Of a DNA stretch of 64,000 nucleotides, positions 35,268 through 43,590 are shown piece by piece (position 1 is the stretch's first letter; each line of letters starts with the position of its first letter). This DNA comes from Saprospiraceae bacterium (GTDB lineage Bacteria; Bacteroidota; Bacteroidia; Chitinophagales; Saprospiraceae): contig JALHQW010000033.1 of assembly GCA_022841745.1 (NCBI GenBank), forward strand, positions 1-64,000, given 5' to 3'. Both the position numbers and the translations under genes were made by a program. The notes under the pieces are model-generated. The model was not told where the DNA came from and searched no databases. It was given only the letters and a program-made list of their open reading frames with translations.

Positions 35268-35795
35268 ATGACTTCCCTCCGAGACGACATCCTGCAAGAG
35301 CATTCCAAGGCGCAGACCATGCGCATCGTCCGGCGCATCGGCGACGACCGGGAGGCATTCGATGAACTGATGCAGCTTTTTTTCCATGATGAATACCGGG
35401 TGGTGCAACGCGCAGCCTGGGCCGTCAGCTATTGCCTGGAGGCGCACCCCGAATGGACAGCGCACTACCTGCCCCAACTGCTCAAGAACCTGCACGGGCC
35501 AGTGCCCCACGATGCGGTGAAAAGGAACACGGTGCGGGCCTTGCAGGACATAGACATCCCAACCGAACTGGCTGGCGAGGCTGCCGACATCCTTTTCCGC
35601 TTTGCCACTGATCCAAAGGAGCCGGTGGCTGTGCGCTGTTTTTCCATCCACACCTTGTTCAACCTTTGCAAAAAAGAACCCGACCTGCTCGAAGAACTCC
35701 GCCTGACCGTTGAGGACATCCTCGAAAACGATACCACGCCGGGCCTGCGCTCCCGCTGCAACCGGACCTTGAAGGATATTGCGAAGCTGAAGTAG
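35268..35795 (+). CDS. HEAT-repeat protein
   Basis: The 175-residue soluble protein is all-helical with HEAT/ARM-like repeats (RVVQRAAWAVSYCLEAHPEW, DAVKRNTVRALQDIDIPTEL, PVAVRCFSIHTLFNLCKKEP, GLRSRCNRTLKDIAKLK), so a scaffold or protein-binding role is likely. There is no signal peptide. Its last codons are duplicated: the 18-base stretch at 35773-35790 recurs at 35853-35870, on the far side of a 33-base palindrome. It faces pnuC. I cannot name a partner. Confidence 0.8.
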   Translation: MTSLRDDILQEHSKAQTMRIVRRIGDDREAFDELMQLFFHDEYRVVQRAAWAVSYCLEAHPEWTAHYLPQLLKNLHGPVPHDAVKRNTVRALQDIDIPTELAGEAADILFRFATDPKEPVAVRCFSIHTLFNLCKKEPDLLEELRLTVEDILENDTTPGLRSRCNRTLKDIAKLK

Positions 35796-35807
35796 CTGGG
35801 GAAGCCA

Positions 35808-35840
35808 ACGTCGGCAGGGTTTTGAACCCTGCCGACGTTT
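35808..35840. repeat. 33-nt CAGGGTT palindrome with flanking duplication
   Basis: Arms of 15 bases (35808-35822 and 35826-35840) surround a TTG loop. The 18-base end of the HEAT gene lies on both sides (35773-35790 and 35853-35870), as if a short element had been inserted with a duplication. Confidence 0.75.
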
Positions 35841-35871
35841 CAATAAAATTGGAAGGATATTGCGAAGCTAA

Positions 35872-36429
35872 CTAATCACTGATTGCCTTGCTCCACTGCC
35901 GCCAACCATACACGGCCATCACGGTGTATACCACCATGACGAGGGCCACCAGCACGGCATCCTTCGCCCAAAACAACCCTATCGCCAAGGCATCGAACAC
36001 GATCCAATACAGCCAGCTTTCCAGTACTTTTTTGATGGTGAGGAAGGTCGCAATGACCGAAAAGGCCGTGATGAACGCATCGGCATAAGGGAAGGAGGTA
36101 GGCGTGTATTTTTTAAACAAAAACCCAAGCACCAGGGCGAGCGCCAGGCCCAGCAAGATGAGGTAAGCGTGCTGCCGCAATGGCATCCGTTGTACGGCCA
36201 GTTTTTTCCCTGTTTTTTGCGCAGCAAACAACCAAGCATATAGCCCGCCGAAGCCCATGAACACGTAGAAAACTTGTAGCAGGCCGTCCACCCAAAGGTT
36301 GTAGCGGTAGAAGTCGGCCCAGGCCCATAGCCCGCTGCTCACGATGCCGAAGAGCCAGCAGGAGGGCCGCTCCTTTGCCGCCAAAAACACGTAGGCAAGG
36401 GCGGTGATGGTGATGGCCCAATCGAGCAA
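35872..36429 (-). CDS. pnuC: Nicotinamide riboside transporter PnuC
   Basis: PnuC imports nicotinamide riboside for NAD synthesis by facilitated diffusion. The 185-residue product has about seven membrane segments and the family motifs WLFGIVSSGLWAWADFYRYN (with the substrate-contacting Trp and Asn region), DGLLQVFYVFMGFGGLYAWL and the late WIVFDALAIGLFWAKD. The TTG at 36429 is the first start-like codon, but the coding-like frame continues upstream (LVQSLLQQFQAQT) to a stop near 36480, so a CTG or other start slightly upstream is possible. It converges with the HEAT gene. Confidence 0.9.
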   Translation of the reverse strand: MLDWAITITALAYVFLAAKERPSCWLFGIVSSGLWAWADFYRYNLWVDGLLQVFYVFMGFGGLYAWLFAAQKTGKKLAVQRMPLRQHAYLILLGLALALVLGFLFKKYTPTSFPYADAFITAFSVIATFLTIKKVLESWLYWIVFDALAIGLFWAKDAVLVALVMVVYTVMAVYGWRQWSKAISD

Positions 36430-36764
36430 GGTTTGGGCTTGGAACTGTTGGAGAAGTGACTGTACCAGGATTTGAAATTTTAGCTATGAGAAATTAGATT
36501 TTAGATTTCGGGACGCTACCCACATACAGGTAGATTTTCCCCACTTCATTGCAAAGCTGCACCTTTCGTATTTATTTTGTGCGCAGATTCGGCCAAGGCT
36601 GAATTCCCCTACTGTTATCTTTCCAAAGACCGGTTTCCAAGGACATCGCAAACTGCACACATATTACTGGATTTCCCCTGAAACAAAATGCCCGCAACAG
36701 GGTATAACTATTAGCATTTGCTGTATTTCTCAAACCCATTTTTATACTCAGAAATCGAATTAAC
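36430..36764. other. Intergenic region before cohesin/dockerin gene
   Basis: The first 50 bases may belong to the pnuC start. The remainder holds short TTAGATTTTAGATTTC words and no recognisable gene. AT content rises toward the ATG at 36765, as in a leader. Confidence 0.4.
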
Positions 36765-39383
36765 ATGAGGGTATTCCTACTCACCACCTTTTTTTTGGGG
36801 GCTTTCATCGGCTTTGCCAACGCACAGTGCAACCTCGCCCCCTTTCAGCCGCTCAACTCACCAGGCCAGGTCATCCACGCCAATGATGAATGCACAGATG
36901 CTGCTGGCTGGACGCATTATTACAATACAACCACGAACCACATCCTGCTTTCCATCAAAAAAAATGGGCAGAACATCGGCTCGCTCAACCAAAACCTCGA
37001 CGTAAAAGTGGGCACCTTGCCCACTTACGGCACAGAGGGCTTCAACCTTTCTGGTGCCGATTATATTTTCACCGAGATATGGGTAGTGGCCAACCGCTAC
37101 TGGCAAATAACAGGCGCAAACGATATTGTGGACTCGTTGCAGGTACGGTTCTACCTGACCCCGACCGATTTGAGCGACATCAATACCCTGGTGGACGATT
37201 TTGGCTTCACGGCCACCCTTTCCAATTCCTATATATTCACGCTATGGGGAGCGAATGGTCTTTATCCGTTAGCCACCTCTACCCAGCCGTCCAATGCTGT
37301 CTATGATTTATATGATACACCAGTTGGAGGCCAGCCTGATTGGACAGCGGGCAACCTGAACGGTATCCCTTATGGCGAATTCTATGTTCACTCGCTTGAT
37401 ATCGGTGGTGGCTTGGGTTTCCTTATCTTCCTGCCCAGCGACCCCTTGATCATTTCTGGCAATATAGCTCGACCCAACGGCAACCCAGTACCCGACGTCG
37501 AAGTGCAAGCCGCCTTCAACAGCACTGACTTAACGGATGCGGCTGGCAATTATACTTGCCCCGACCTGCTCTCCGGCTCCACCTACGAGGTAGTCCCACA
37601 CAAAGACATCAACCACTCGGAGGGTATCACGGTGGCCGACCTGGTGGCCATCGCCCAGCACGTAAACGGGAGCCAGCCGCTGACCAACCCCTTCCAGCTC
37701 ATCGCCGCCAACGCCAATGCCGACACAGTCATCACCTTCCCCGATGTGACAGTCATCAGGAACCTGCTGCTTGGCAACACGCTAAATTTCCCGAACAGCA
37801 CCTCTTGGCGCTTTGTGCCTGAGACCTATGCCTTTCCCGTGCCCACGCACCCGTTCACGCCACCGTTCCCCGAGCACATCACGGCCCCCAACTTGCAGGA
37901 TTCGCTGTTCAACCAAGATTTTGTCGGCATAAAAATCGGCGACGTAGTTGGCCCGTCCACAGCTACCCCACCCGCCCTGAACACCGCCTTCCAACTGCCT
38001 GCCCTGAACGCTTGCAACGCCGGCGACACGGTGGTCTTCGATCTCTCGGTGCAGGACTTCCAAGCCATAAGGGCCTTCCAGTTCACGCTGGAGTGGAACC
38101 CGGCAGTGATGCAATACCTCTCGGCCTCCAATTTCAACCTGACCAATTTCAACGCAAACAATATCGGCACAGCCTATGCCGCCAACGGCAAACTGGCTTT
38201 TGCCTGGACGAACAACCAGCTTGCTCCCGGCAATACCAGCACCTTGGCAAACGGCGCCTCATTCGTGAAGCTCAGATTCATTGCCACCGGCAATCTCGGC
38301 TCCAGCACCCCGCTCAGTTTCACCAACAGCATTGCCACAAGATTGGTCATCCATCAGAACTACGCAGAGACCGTGCCCGGCAGCACGGCTGGCAGTTTCG
38401 TGATTGACAACAACACGACCATCAGCGCTTCGGCCATTGTGCAGACCACCAGCTGCGTAGGCCCCGGCACGGGTGCCATTGACCTGACAACTACGGGTGG
38501 CACGGGCACATTGAGCTACAATTGGAGCAACGGCGCCACCACGCAGGACATCTTCGGCCTGGCGGTAGGCAACTATACCGTCACCATCAACGACGCCTCC
38601 GGCAGTTGCCCATTGGTGAAGGTTTATGAAATAACACCGCCAACAATGATGGACCTGACCGCCAACGTGACGGATATGGCCTGCCCCTACTCCGCCAATG
38701 GCGTCATCGAACTGCTGGTCAGCGGCGGCGAGGCTCCGTTCAGTTACCAATGGAGCAACGGCAAGACCCAGCGCATCCTGCAAAACCTGAATCAGGGCAA
38801 CTATACCGTCACCGTCACCGATGGGGCTGGCTGCACCAGCACGGCCAGTTTCGAGGTGGAGAACAACAACTTCATCGAACCCATCGTGATGGTCACCAAC
38901 GCCTCCAACGCCAACAAGAACGACGGCTCCCTGGTGATAACGGACATCATCGGCGGCACGGGGCCGTTCAGCTATCAATGGAGCAATGGCACCACCACCA
39001 TGAACCAGATGAACCTACTCCCCGGCGACTACATCGTCACCATCACCGATGGCATCGGCTGCCAGCACGTGTTCGGCTATGAGGTTTTTGGCTTGTTCAC
39101 AGGCACGGTAGAGGCTGGCAGCAGCTTGGAAGCAGTAGAGGCCTACCCCAACCCGACGAGGGCTGGCGAGGCGTTCAACCTTGTTTTTTCGTTGAAAAAA
39201 GCGGGAAAAATCAGGGCGACGGTCTTCACGGCAGCAGGGAAAATGGTCGCCCACCAACAGTTCAGCTTGACCGCCGGGCAATCCATGCAACCAATGGATG
39301 CGCCTTCGGTAAACGGCTTTTATATCGTCCACTTTGAAATGGACGGACAATTGGTCGGGCATATGAAGATGATGGTGCAATGA
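36765..39383 (+). CDS. T9SS surface protein with dockerin, cohesin and SprB repeats
   Basis: The 872-residue protein has a signal peptide (MRVFLLTTFFLGAFIGFANA), an N-terminal domain (about 20-220), a dockerin-like Ca-binding pair (about 280-335, KDINHSEGITVADLVAIAQH and ITFPDVTVIRNLLLG), a cohesin-like domain (about 400-545, GDTVVFDLSVQDFQAIRAFQ), and three SprB repeats (about 560-760, each with a YxWSNG core and NYTVTI/V). A T9SS type A tail (VEAYPNPTRAGEAFNLVFSL) ends it. Dockerin and cohesin together in one chain suggest self-assembly or folding back. SprB repeats occur in gliding adhesins. It would be an extracellular adhesive or scaffold. A perfect hairpin terminator follows. Confidence 0.9.
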   Translation: MRVFLLTTFFLGAFIGFANAQCNLAPFQPLNSPGQVIHANDECTDAAGWTHYYNTTTNHILLSIKKNGQNIGSLNQNLDVKVGTLPTYGTEGFNLSGADYIFTEIWVVANRYWQITGANDIVDSLQVRFYLTPTDLSDINTLVDDFGFTATLSNSYIFTLWGANGLYPLATSTQPSNAVYDLYDTPVGGQPDWTAGNLNGIPYGEFYVHSLDIGGGLGFLIFLPSDPLIISGNIARPNGNPVPDVEVQAAFNSTDLTDAAGNYTCPDLLSGSTYEVVPHKDINHSEGITVADLVAIAQHVNGSQPLTNPFQLIAANANADTVITFPDVTVIRNLLLGNTLNFPNSTSWRFVPETYAFPVPTHPFTPPFPEHITAPNLQDSLFNQDFVGIKIGDVVGPSTATPPALNTAFQLPALNACNAGDTVVFDLSVQDFQAIRAFQFTLEWNPAVMQYLSASNFNLTNFNANNIGTAYAANGKLAFAWTNNQLAPGNTSTLANGASFVKLRFIATGNLGSSTPLSFTNSIATRLVIHQNYAETVPGSTAGSFVIDNNTTISASAIVQTTSCVGPGTGAIDLTTTGGTGTLSYNWSNGATTQDIFGLAVGNYTVTINDASGSCPLVKVYEITPPTMMDLTANVTDMACPYSANGVIELLVSGGEAPFSYQWSNGKTQRILQNLNQGNYTVTVTDGAGCTSTASFEVENNNFIEPIVMVTNASNANKNDGSLVITDIIGGTGPFSYQWSNGTTTMNQMNLLPGDYIVTITDGIGCQHVFGYEVFGLFTGTVEAGSSLEAVEAYPNPTRAGEAFNLVFSLKKAGKIRATVFTAAGKMVAHQQFSLTAGQSMQPMDAPSVNGFYIVHFEMDGQLVGHMKMMVQ

Positions 39384-39426
39384 GTTGATGCCAACCGCCC
39401 CCTTCCAATACTGGGTACTTTTTTAT

Positions 39427-39462
39427 AAAAATGCCATCCTGAACGTTCAGGATGGCATTTTT
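39427..39462 (+). terminator. 36-nt perfect palindromic terminator
   Basis: An 18-base arm (39427-39444) is exactly complementary to 39445-39462, centred on GAAC/GTTC and ending in TTTTT. It follows the cohesin/dockerin gene, and its core CTGAACGTTCAG seeds the repeat array that comes next. Confidence 0.75.
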
Positions 39463-39828
39463 AATTTCAGAAATAGCGCACTGAATGTTCAGGGTAGCAA
39501 CTCCAAAATCGGAGTGGCGTGTCTGAACGTTCAGGGTGACAACTCCAAAATCGGAGTGGCATGTCTGAACGTCCAGGGTGACAACTCCAAAATCGGAGTG
39601 GCATGTCTGAACGTCCAGGGTGGCAACTCCGAAACCGGAATGGCGTGTCTGAACGTTCAGGGTGGCAACTCCGAAACCGGAGTGGCGTGTCTGAACGTTC
39701 AGGGTGGCAACTCCAAAATCGGAGTGGCGTGTCTGAACGTTCAGGGTGGCACTTGTAACTTTACAAAGGCATGTCTGAACGTTCAGGATGGTACTTGTAA
39801 CTTTACAAAAGCACGTCTGAACGTTCAG
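39439..39828. repeat. Ten-unit 42-nt palindromic tandem array
   Basis: CTGAACGTTCAG or a close variant occurs at 39439, 39481, 39523, 39565, 39607, 39649, 39691, 39733, 39775 and 39817, always 42 bases apart. Between most units lies a second small hairpin, either ACTCCAAAATCGGAGT-like or CTTGTAACTTTACAAG-like. Because 42 is a multiple of three, a frame of 158 codons stays open (39385-39861, repeats of CLNVQGxNSKIGVA), but I doubt it is a gene: it starts right after the preceding stop and has no signal or start context. The region of about 570 bases to the next gene has nothing else. Confidence 0.9.
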
Positions 39829-39952
39829 GATGGCACTTGTAAAATTTTTGGCTGTTTTTGAAGCAGTCCCGGATAGTCAGTTTTTTTTTCATAAAGCTGT
39901 TTGAAGCAAGATGTTGTTGGCAGGAGGTTAAGGTTCTGTCTATTTTTACCGC

Positions 39953-42253
39953 ATGAGCATTTCACTCCTCGGCATCCGACACCACGGCCCCGGCTCCGCA
40001 AAGGCCGTCCTCTCGGCCCTCGAAGCCAACCCGCCCGACTGCCTGCTTATCGAGGCTCCCGCCGACAGTGAGCCAATGGCCTCCCATATTCAATCCTTCA
40101 ATCCTTCAATCCTTCAATCCTTGGCTCCTCCGGTCGCCATGCTCATCTACGACCCCAAAGACCTCGCACGGGCCAGCTACCTGCCCTTTGCCGAGTTCTC
40201 GCCGGAGTGGCAGGCCATTGCGTTTGCAAAGCAGCACAACATCCCCGTCCGCTTCATGGACCTGCCGATGGAACTGCACTTCGCCCTCGACGAGGCCGAG
40301 CGGCAGAACCCGCAAGCGGCACTGGAGTTGTTGGAAAAAATGACGCCCGAAGAGCGCCAGTTCCGGGCCGACCCGATGGGGCACCTCGCTAGATTGGCGG
40401 GCTACACGGACAGCGAGCGCTGGTGGGAGGCTATGTTCGAGAGCGCTGGGAACGGGGCGGAGATTTTCGCAGCCATTGCGAAGATGATGGCCGCCCTGCG
40501 GGAGGGCACCGAGGAAAGCGCCCGCACCCTGCAACGAGAGGCGTACATGCGCCAGACCATCCGGCAAGCGCAAAAGGACGGCTTCCAAAACCTCGCCGTG
40601 GTGTGCGGGGCATGGCACGTACCCGCCCTCGAAAACATCGAAAAACAAAAGGCCAGCGCCGACGCCGCATTGCTGAAAGGCATCAAAAAGATAAAGACCA
40701 CAGCTACTTGGATTCCGTGGAGCTACGACCGGCTAACGTTCAGCAGCGGCTATGGGGCCGGCATCATCAGCCCGGCATGGTACGAACTCATTTTTACCGA
40801 AGGAAAACACGCCGCCACGCATTGGATGGTACGGGTGGCCATGTTGCTCCGCAATGAGGATTTGGATGCCTCGTCCGCCCATGTCATCGAGGCGATAAGG
40901 CTGGCCGAGGCGCTTTCCACCATGCGGGGGCTGGCGCTGCCGGGCATTGACGAACTGCGGGAGGCAGCCGTCACCACCATTTGCGAAGGTGATGCGGAGA
41001 AATTGCAACTCATTGAAAATAAGTTGGTTATGGGGCAAAAAGTGGGCAGTGTGCCCGACAATATCCCCGTCGTGCCGCTCCAGCGTGACATCGAGCAGTG
41101 GGTGAAAACGACCCGCCTCACCAAGTATTGGGAAAGCCCCGACGAGGAGTGGCTCGGCGCCACCGCCACTGCGCCACAGGGCGGCATTGACCTTCGGGAA
41201 GAGTCCGGCCGGATGAAGAGCTACCTGCTGCACCGCCTCCACCTGCTCGACATCCCGTGGGGCCGCCTCATGGAACTGAACCGCCACCAATCGGCGGGCG
41301 GCTTCAAGGAGTTTTGGAAAATGAAATGGTCGCCAGACTTCGCCATCCGCATCATCGAGAAGGGCGCCTGGGGCAATACCGTGGAGGAGGCCTGCACACG
41401 GTTTTTGAAGCAAAAAACCGAGGAGACCACCACCCTGCCCGCCCTGACCACGCTCGTGAAACAGACGTTGAACGCCGATTTGCCGGCGGCTTTTGACCTG
41501 TTGCTCCGCAAATTGGAGAACCTCGCCGCCCTCGCCACCGATGTTTATCACTTGATGGAGGCACTGCCGCCGCTGGCGCAAATCGTGCGCTACGGCAATA
41601 CCCGTGGCACCGACGTGCGGGCCGTGGAGCAGGTGGTGCAGCACCTCGTGCCCCGCATCTGCATCGGCCTGCCCGCCGCCGTGCCCAACCTTGACGAGGA
41701 CGCCAGCCGGGAGGCCCACGAACGCCTGATGGGCGTACACCGTGCGCTCGGCCTGCTCAACGACCCTGCTTTTTTCGGCCCGTGGTACGACTGCCTCGCC
41801 GCCATCGCCGACAACGGGCGGGTAAACGGCATCCTGACCGGGGCCTGCACCCGCATCCTTTTCGACAAGAAAATCCGCTCGGAAACCGACACCGCCACTC
41901 GGATGAGCTATGCCCTCAGCCCCGCCACCCCGCCGCTCGAAGCCGCCCAGTGGCTCGAAGGCTTCCTGCAAGGCAGCGGCCTGCTGCTGCTGCACAACAA
42001 TGTCTTATGGAACCTCCTCGACGCCTGGGTGGACGGACTCACCTACGAGACTACCTTCCGGGGAACGTTGCCGATGCTGCGGCGCACCTTCTCCCGCTTC
42101 CCTGCGCCGGAGCGGGAAAGGATGCTGGGGTTGGCGAAGCAGGGGCAGGTGGTGGAAAGGGTGATGGAAGTGGTTGATTATGAGGAGGGAAGAGCGGGGA
42201 GGGTGGTGCCGGTAGTGCGGAGGTTGTTGATAGGGGAAGGGGTAAAAAATTAG
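39953..42253 (+). CDS. DUF5682 family protein
   Basis: The 766-residue soluble protein opens with the family motif SLLGIRHHGPGSAKAVLSAL and later shows PVRFMDLPMELHFALDEAER, AVVCGAWHVPALEN, WIPWSYDRLTFSSGYGAGI and HRLHLLDIPWG. DUF5682 proteins are usually encoded with a MoxR-type AAA ATPase and von Willebrand A proteins in predicted conflict or stress systems. None of these partners is adjacent here, so it looks orphaned. Residues about 46-54 (SFNPSILQS) are the translation of four TTCAATCC repeats (40089-40120) that appear to be inserted near the start. The frame remains intact. The biochemical role is unknown. Confidence 0.88.
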   Translation: MSISLLGIRHHGPGSAKAVLSALEANPPDCLLIEAPADSEPMASHIQSFNPSILQSLAPPVAMLIYDPKDLARASYLPFAEFSPEWQAIAFAKQHNIPVRFMDLPMELHFALDEAERQNPQAALELLEKMTPEERQFRADPMGHLARLAGYTDSERWWEAMFESAGNGAEIFAAIAKMMAALREGTEESARTLQREAYMRQTIRQAQKDGFQNLAVVCGAWHVPALENIEKQKASADAALLKGIKKIKTTATWIPWSYDRLTFSSGYGAGIISPAWYELIFTEGKHAATHWMVRVAMLLRNEDLDASSAHVIEAIRLAEALSTMRGLALPGIDELREAAVTTICEGDAEKLQLIENKLVMGQKVGSVPDNIPVVPLQRDIEQWVKTTRLTKYWESPDEEWLGATATAPQGGIDLREESGRMKSYLLHRLHLLDIPWGRLMELNRHQSAGGFKEFWKMKWSPDFAIRIIEKGAWGNTVEEACTRFLKQKTEETTTLPALTTLVKQTLNADLPAAFDLLLRKLENLAALATDVYHLMEALPPLAQIVRYGNTRGTDVRAVEQVVQHLVPRICIGLPAAVPNLDEDASREAHERLMGVHRALGLLNDPAFFGPWYDCLAAIADNGRVNGILTGACTRILFDKKIRSETDTATRMSYALSPATPPLEAAQWLEGFLQGSGLLLLHNNVLWNLLDAWVDGLTYETTFRGTLPMLRRTFSRFPAPERERMLGLAKQGQVVERVMEVVDYEEGRAGRVVPVVRRLLIGEGVKN
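40089..40120. repeat. Four 8-nt TTCAATCC repeats inside the DUF5682 gene
   Basis: TTCAATCC is repeated four times in tandem within the coding sequence, reading as part of IQSFNPSILQS. Similar GGATTGAA words occur in dnaE at 53146-53190. Confidence 0.8.
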
Positions 42254-42289
42254 CGGTGACAGCTTTTTGGAAAGGTGTTACCACTTGGC

Positions 42290-42625
42290 TCAAGTCAATA
42301 CCAATTCATCCTCCTGCATGGCTATTTTCAATTTGACATCTGCATTCAATGCTTTGAATATTTTCAAAATGATGGCAAGCGAAAAATTGTTGGTATTGCT
42401 TTCGATTTTGGAAATCTGCGCTTTTTGGACGCCTATCAATTGACCCAATTCTTCTTGGGTGAGGTTGCGTTTTTTCCTCGTCTCCCGGATGAGTTCGCCC
42501 ACTAAATCAAGTTTCAACTCAATTTCATAAGCGTCCCTGCGTGGGGAGCCGACCTTGCCGATTAGCTCATCCTTGACTTGGTCAAGCGTATATTTTTTCA
42601 ATTTTTGATTGGATTGCTTTGTCAT
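42290..42625 (-). CDS. HigA-type helix-turn-helix antitoxin
   Basis: The 111-residue protein has a lysine-rich N-terminal stretch and an XRE-type helix-turn-helix (about 45-95: LIRETRKKRNLTQEELGQLI, GVQKAQISKIESNTNNFSLA). Proteins like this neutralise a HigB/RelE-type toxin and repress their own operon. Its start overlaps the upstream toxin gene stop by four bases (42622-42625). The toxin-first gene order is the HigBA order. It converges with the DUF5682 gene. Confidence 0.88.
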   Translation of the reverse strand: MTKQSNQKLKKYTLDQVKDELIGKVGSPRRDAYEIELKLDLVGELIRETRKKRNLTQEELGQLIGVQKAQISKIESNTNNFSLAIILKIFKALNADVKLKIAMQEDELVLT

Positions 42626-42954
42626 TTTTCATCGAAATATTGTTGCCGAAGTTGCTCGGCTTTGTCCATTTCTTTTTCAGGCATTTTTTGGGTCTTCTTC
42701 ACGATGCCATGAGTGGCAACGACCAAGGTTTCTTGCTTGTCCTCCTTGTCCCAGAAAGCGAGGAGGCGGTATTGTTTTTTGTTGAAATTGGTTCGGAACT
42801 CCCAGATTTCGCCCTTCAGTTTTTTGAACAGTTTGGGGTCGTTTACAACGCTTGCTTTGTCAATGTTGTAGATGATTTTTTCTCGTGTTTTATCGTCAAG
42901 TGACTGCAAAAAGGTGAATGCTTCTTCGAGAAAAAGGACGTCGAATTTTTTCAT
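42622..42954 (-). CDS. HigB/Gp49-type toxin
   Basis: From the ATG at 42954 (MKKFDVLFLEEAFTFLQSLD) the product is 110 residues. The RelE-superfamily fold is visible as DDKTREKIIYNIDKA, LKKLKGEIWEFRTNFNKKQY, RLLAFWDKEDKQETLVVATH and GIVKKTQKMPEKEMDKAEQL, typical of phage Gp49-like/HigB toxins that cut mRNA on ribosomes. Arg and Lys in the WEFR and KKTQK parts are expected at the active site. It is coupled to the HTH gene by a four-base overlap. Longer upstream starts exist but are not conserved-looking. Confidence 0.88.
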   Translation of the reverse strand: MKKFDVLFLEEAFTFLQSLDDKTREKIIYNIDKASVVNDPKLFKKLKGEIWEFRTNFNKKQYRLLAFWDKEDKQETLVVATHGIVKKTQKMPEKEMDKAEQLRQQYFDEK

Positions 42955-43159
42955 GGTCAATGAAAACGAATTTTTTGTTTTGTCAATTTTAATCCTTCCT
43001 CTTCTTACGACCTCTTGCATCCAAGTTGGACAAAGATAGGATTTATTTCCAAATTTGGAAACAATATGCAATTATTTTTCTGCCTTTTACCCGGCAGCCT
43101 TCTTCAACCTTCTTGTTACAAGTTTGATTTTAGCATCCATCGCCACAAGCTTACACCCT

Positions 43160-43363
43160 TCACCCCGGCACCCTCACCTCCACCCCAAACCCCTTCAGCA
43201 GCTCAGCCAACTGCCGGAGGAAATCCCGTTTCATGTACTCGAAATTCTCAATGGCATTCGCATCCGGCTCGTCAAACCCTTTGTGATAGGCAATCATTTT
43301 GATTACCTTTTCGATTTGCTGGAGGGTCATCGTAATTTCCTTGATTTTGCTATTGGTTCGCAT
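43160..43363 (-). CDS. Small hypothetical protein
   Basis: A 67-residue product (or 56 from the internal MTLQQIEKVIKMIAYHKGFD at 43330) is helical and charged, ending KGFGVEVRVPG. No motif is recognised. It is on the same strand as the toxin-antitoxin pair and about 200 bases upstream of it; whether it belongs to that unit is unclear. Coding character is moderate, so a spurious frame cannot be excluded. Confidence 0.45.
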   Translation of the reverse strand: MRTNSKIKEITMTLQQIEKVIKMIAYHKGFDEPDANAIENFEYMKRDFLRQLAELLKGFGVEVRVPG

Positions 43364-43590
43364 GGCTCATGATTCTTGGTTTCGAGCACTAAAGATAGCG
43401 ATTGAAACAAATATTCTCCAAACCAAAACAAATAAGTGCAAGGCTGGCAAAAAACTCCGCCCAACTACAAAAACACAGCCCCCCCCCTTGCTTTTTCGCA
43501 AAATTGGTCTGATATTTTCCCCTAATATCACAGCGGCGCTGGTTGCCGTAACCCTGCTCCGCCATTGACCCAACAACTCCCAGGCACAGT

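Noticed and set aside
39439-39828. CRISPR-like array
   Set aside because: The spacing is 42 bases, but the sequences between the repeats are themselves repeats and palindromic, not unique spacers, and no cas gene is near.
39385-39861. Protein of 158 residues with CLNVQGxNSKIGVA repeats
   Set aside because: It exists only because a 42-base unit keeps the frame open. It overlaps a perfect terminator and lacks a signal peptide or plausible ribosome site.
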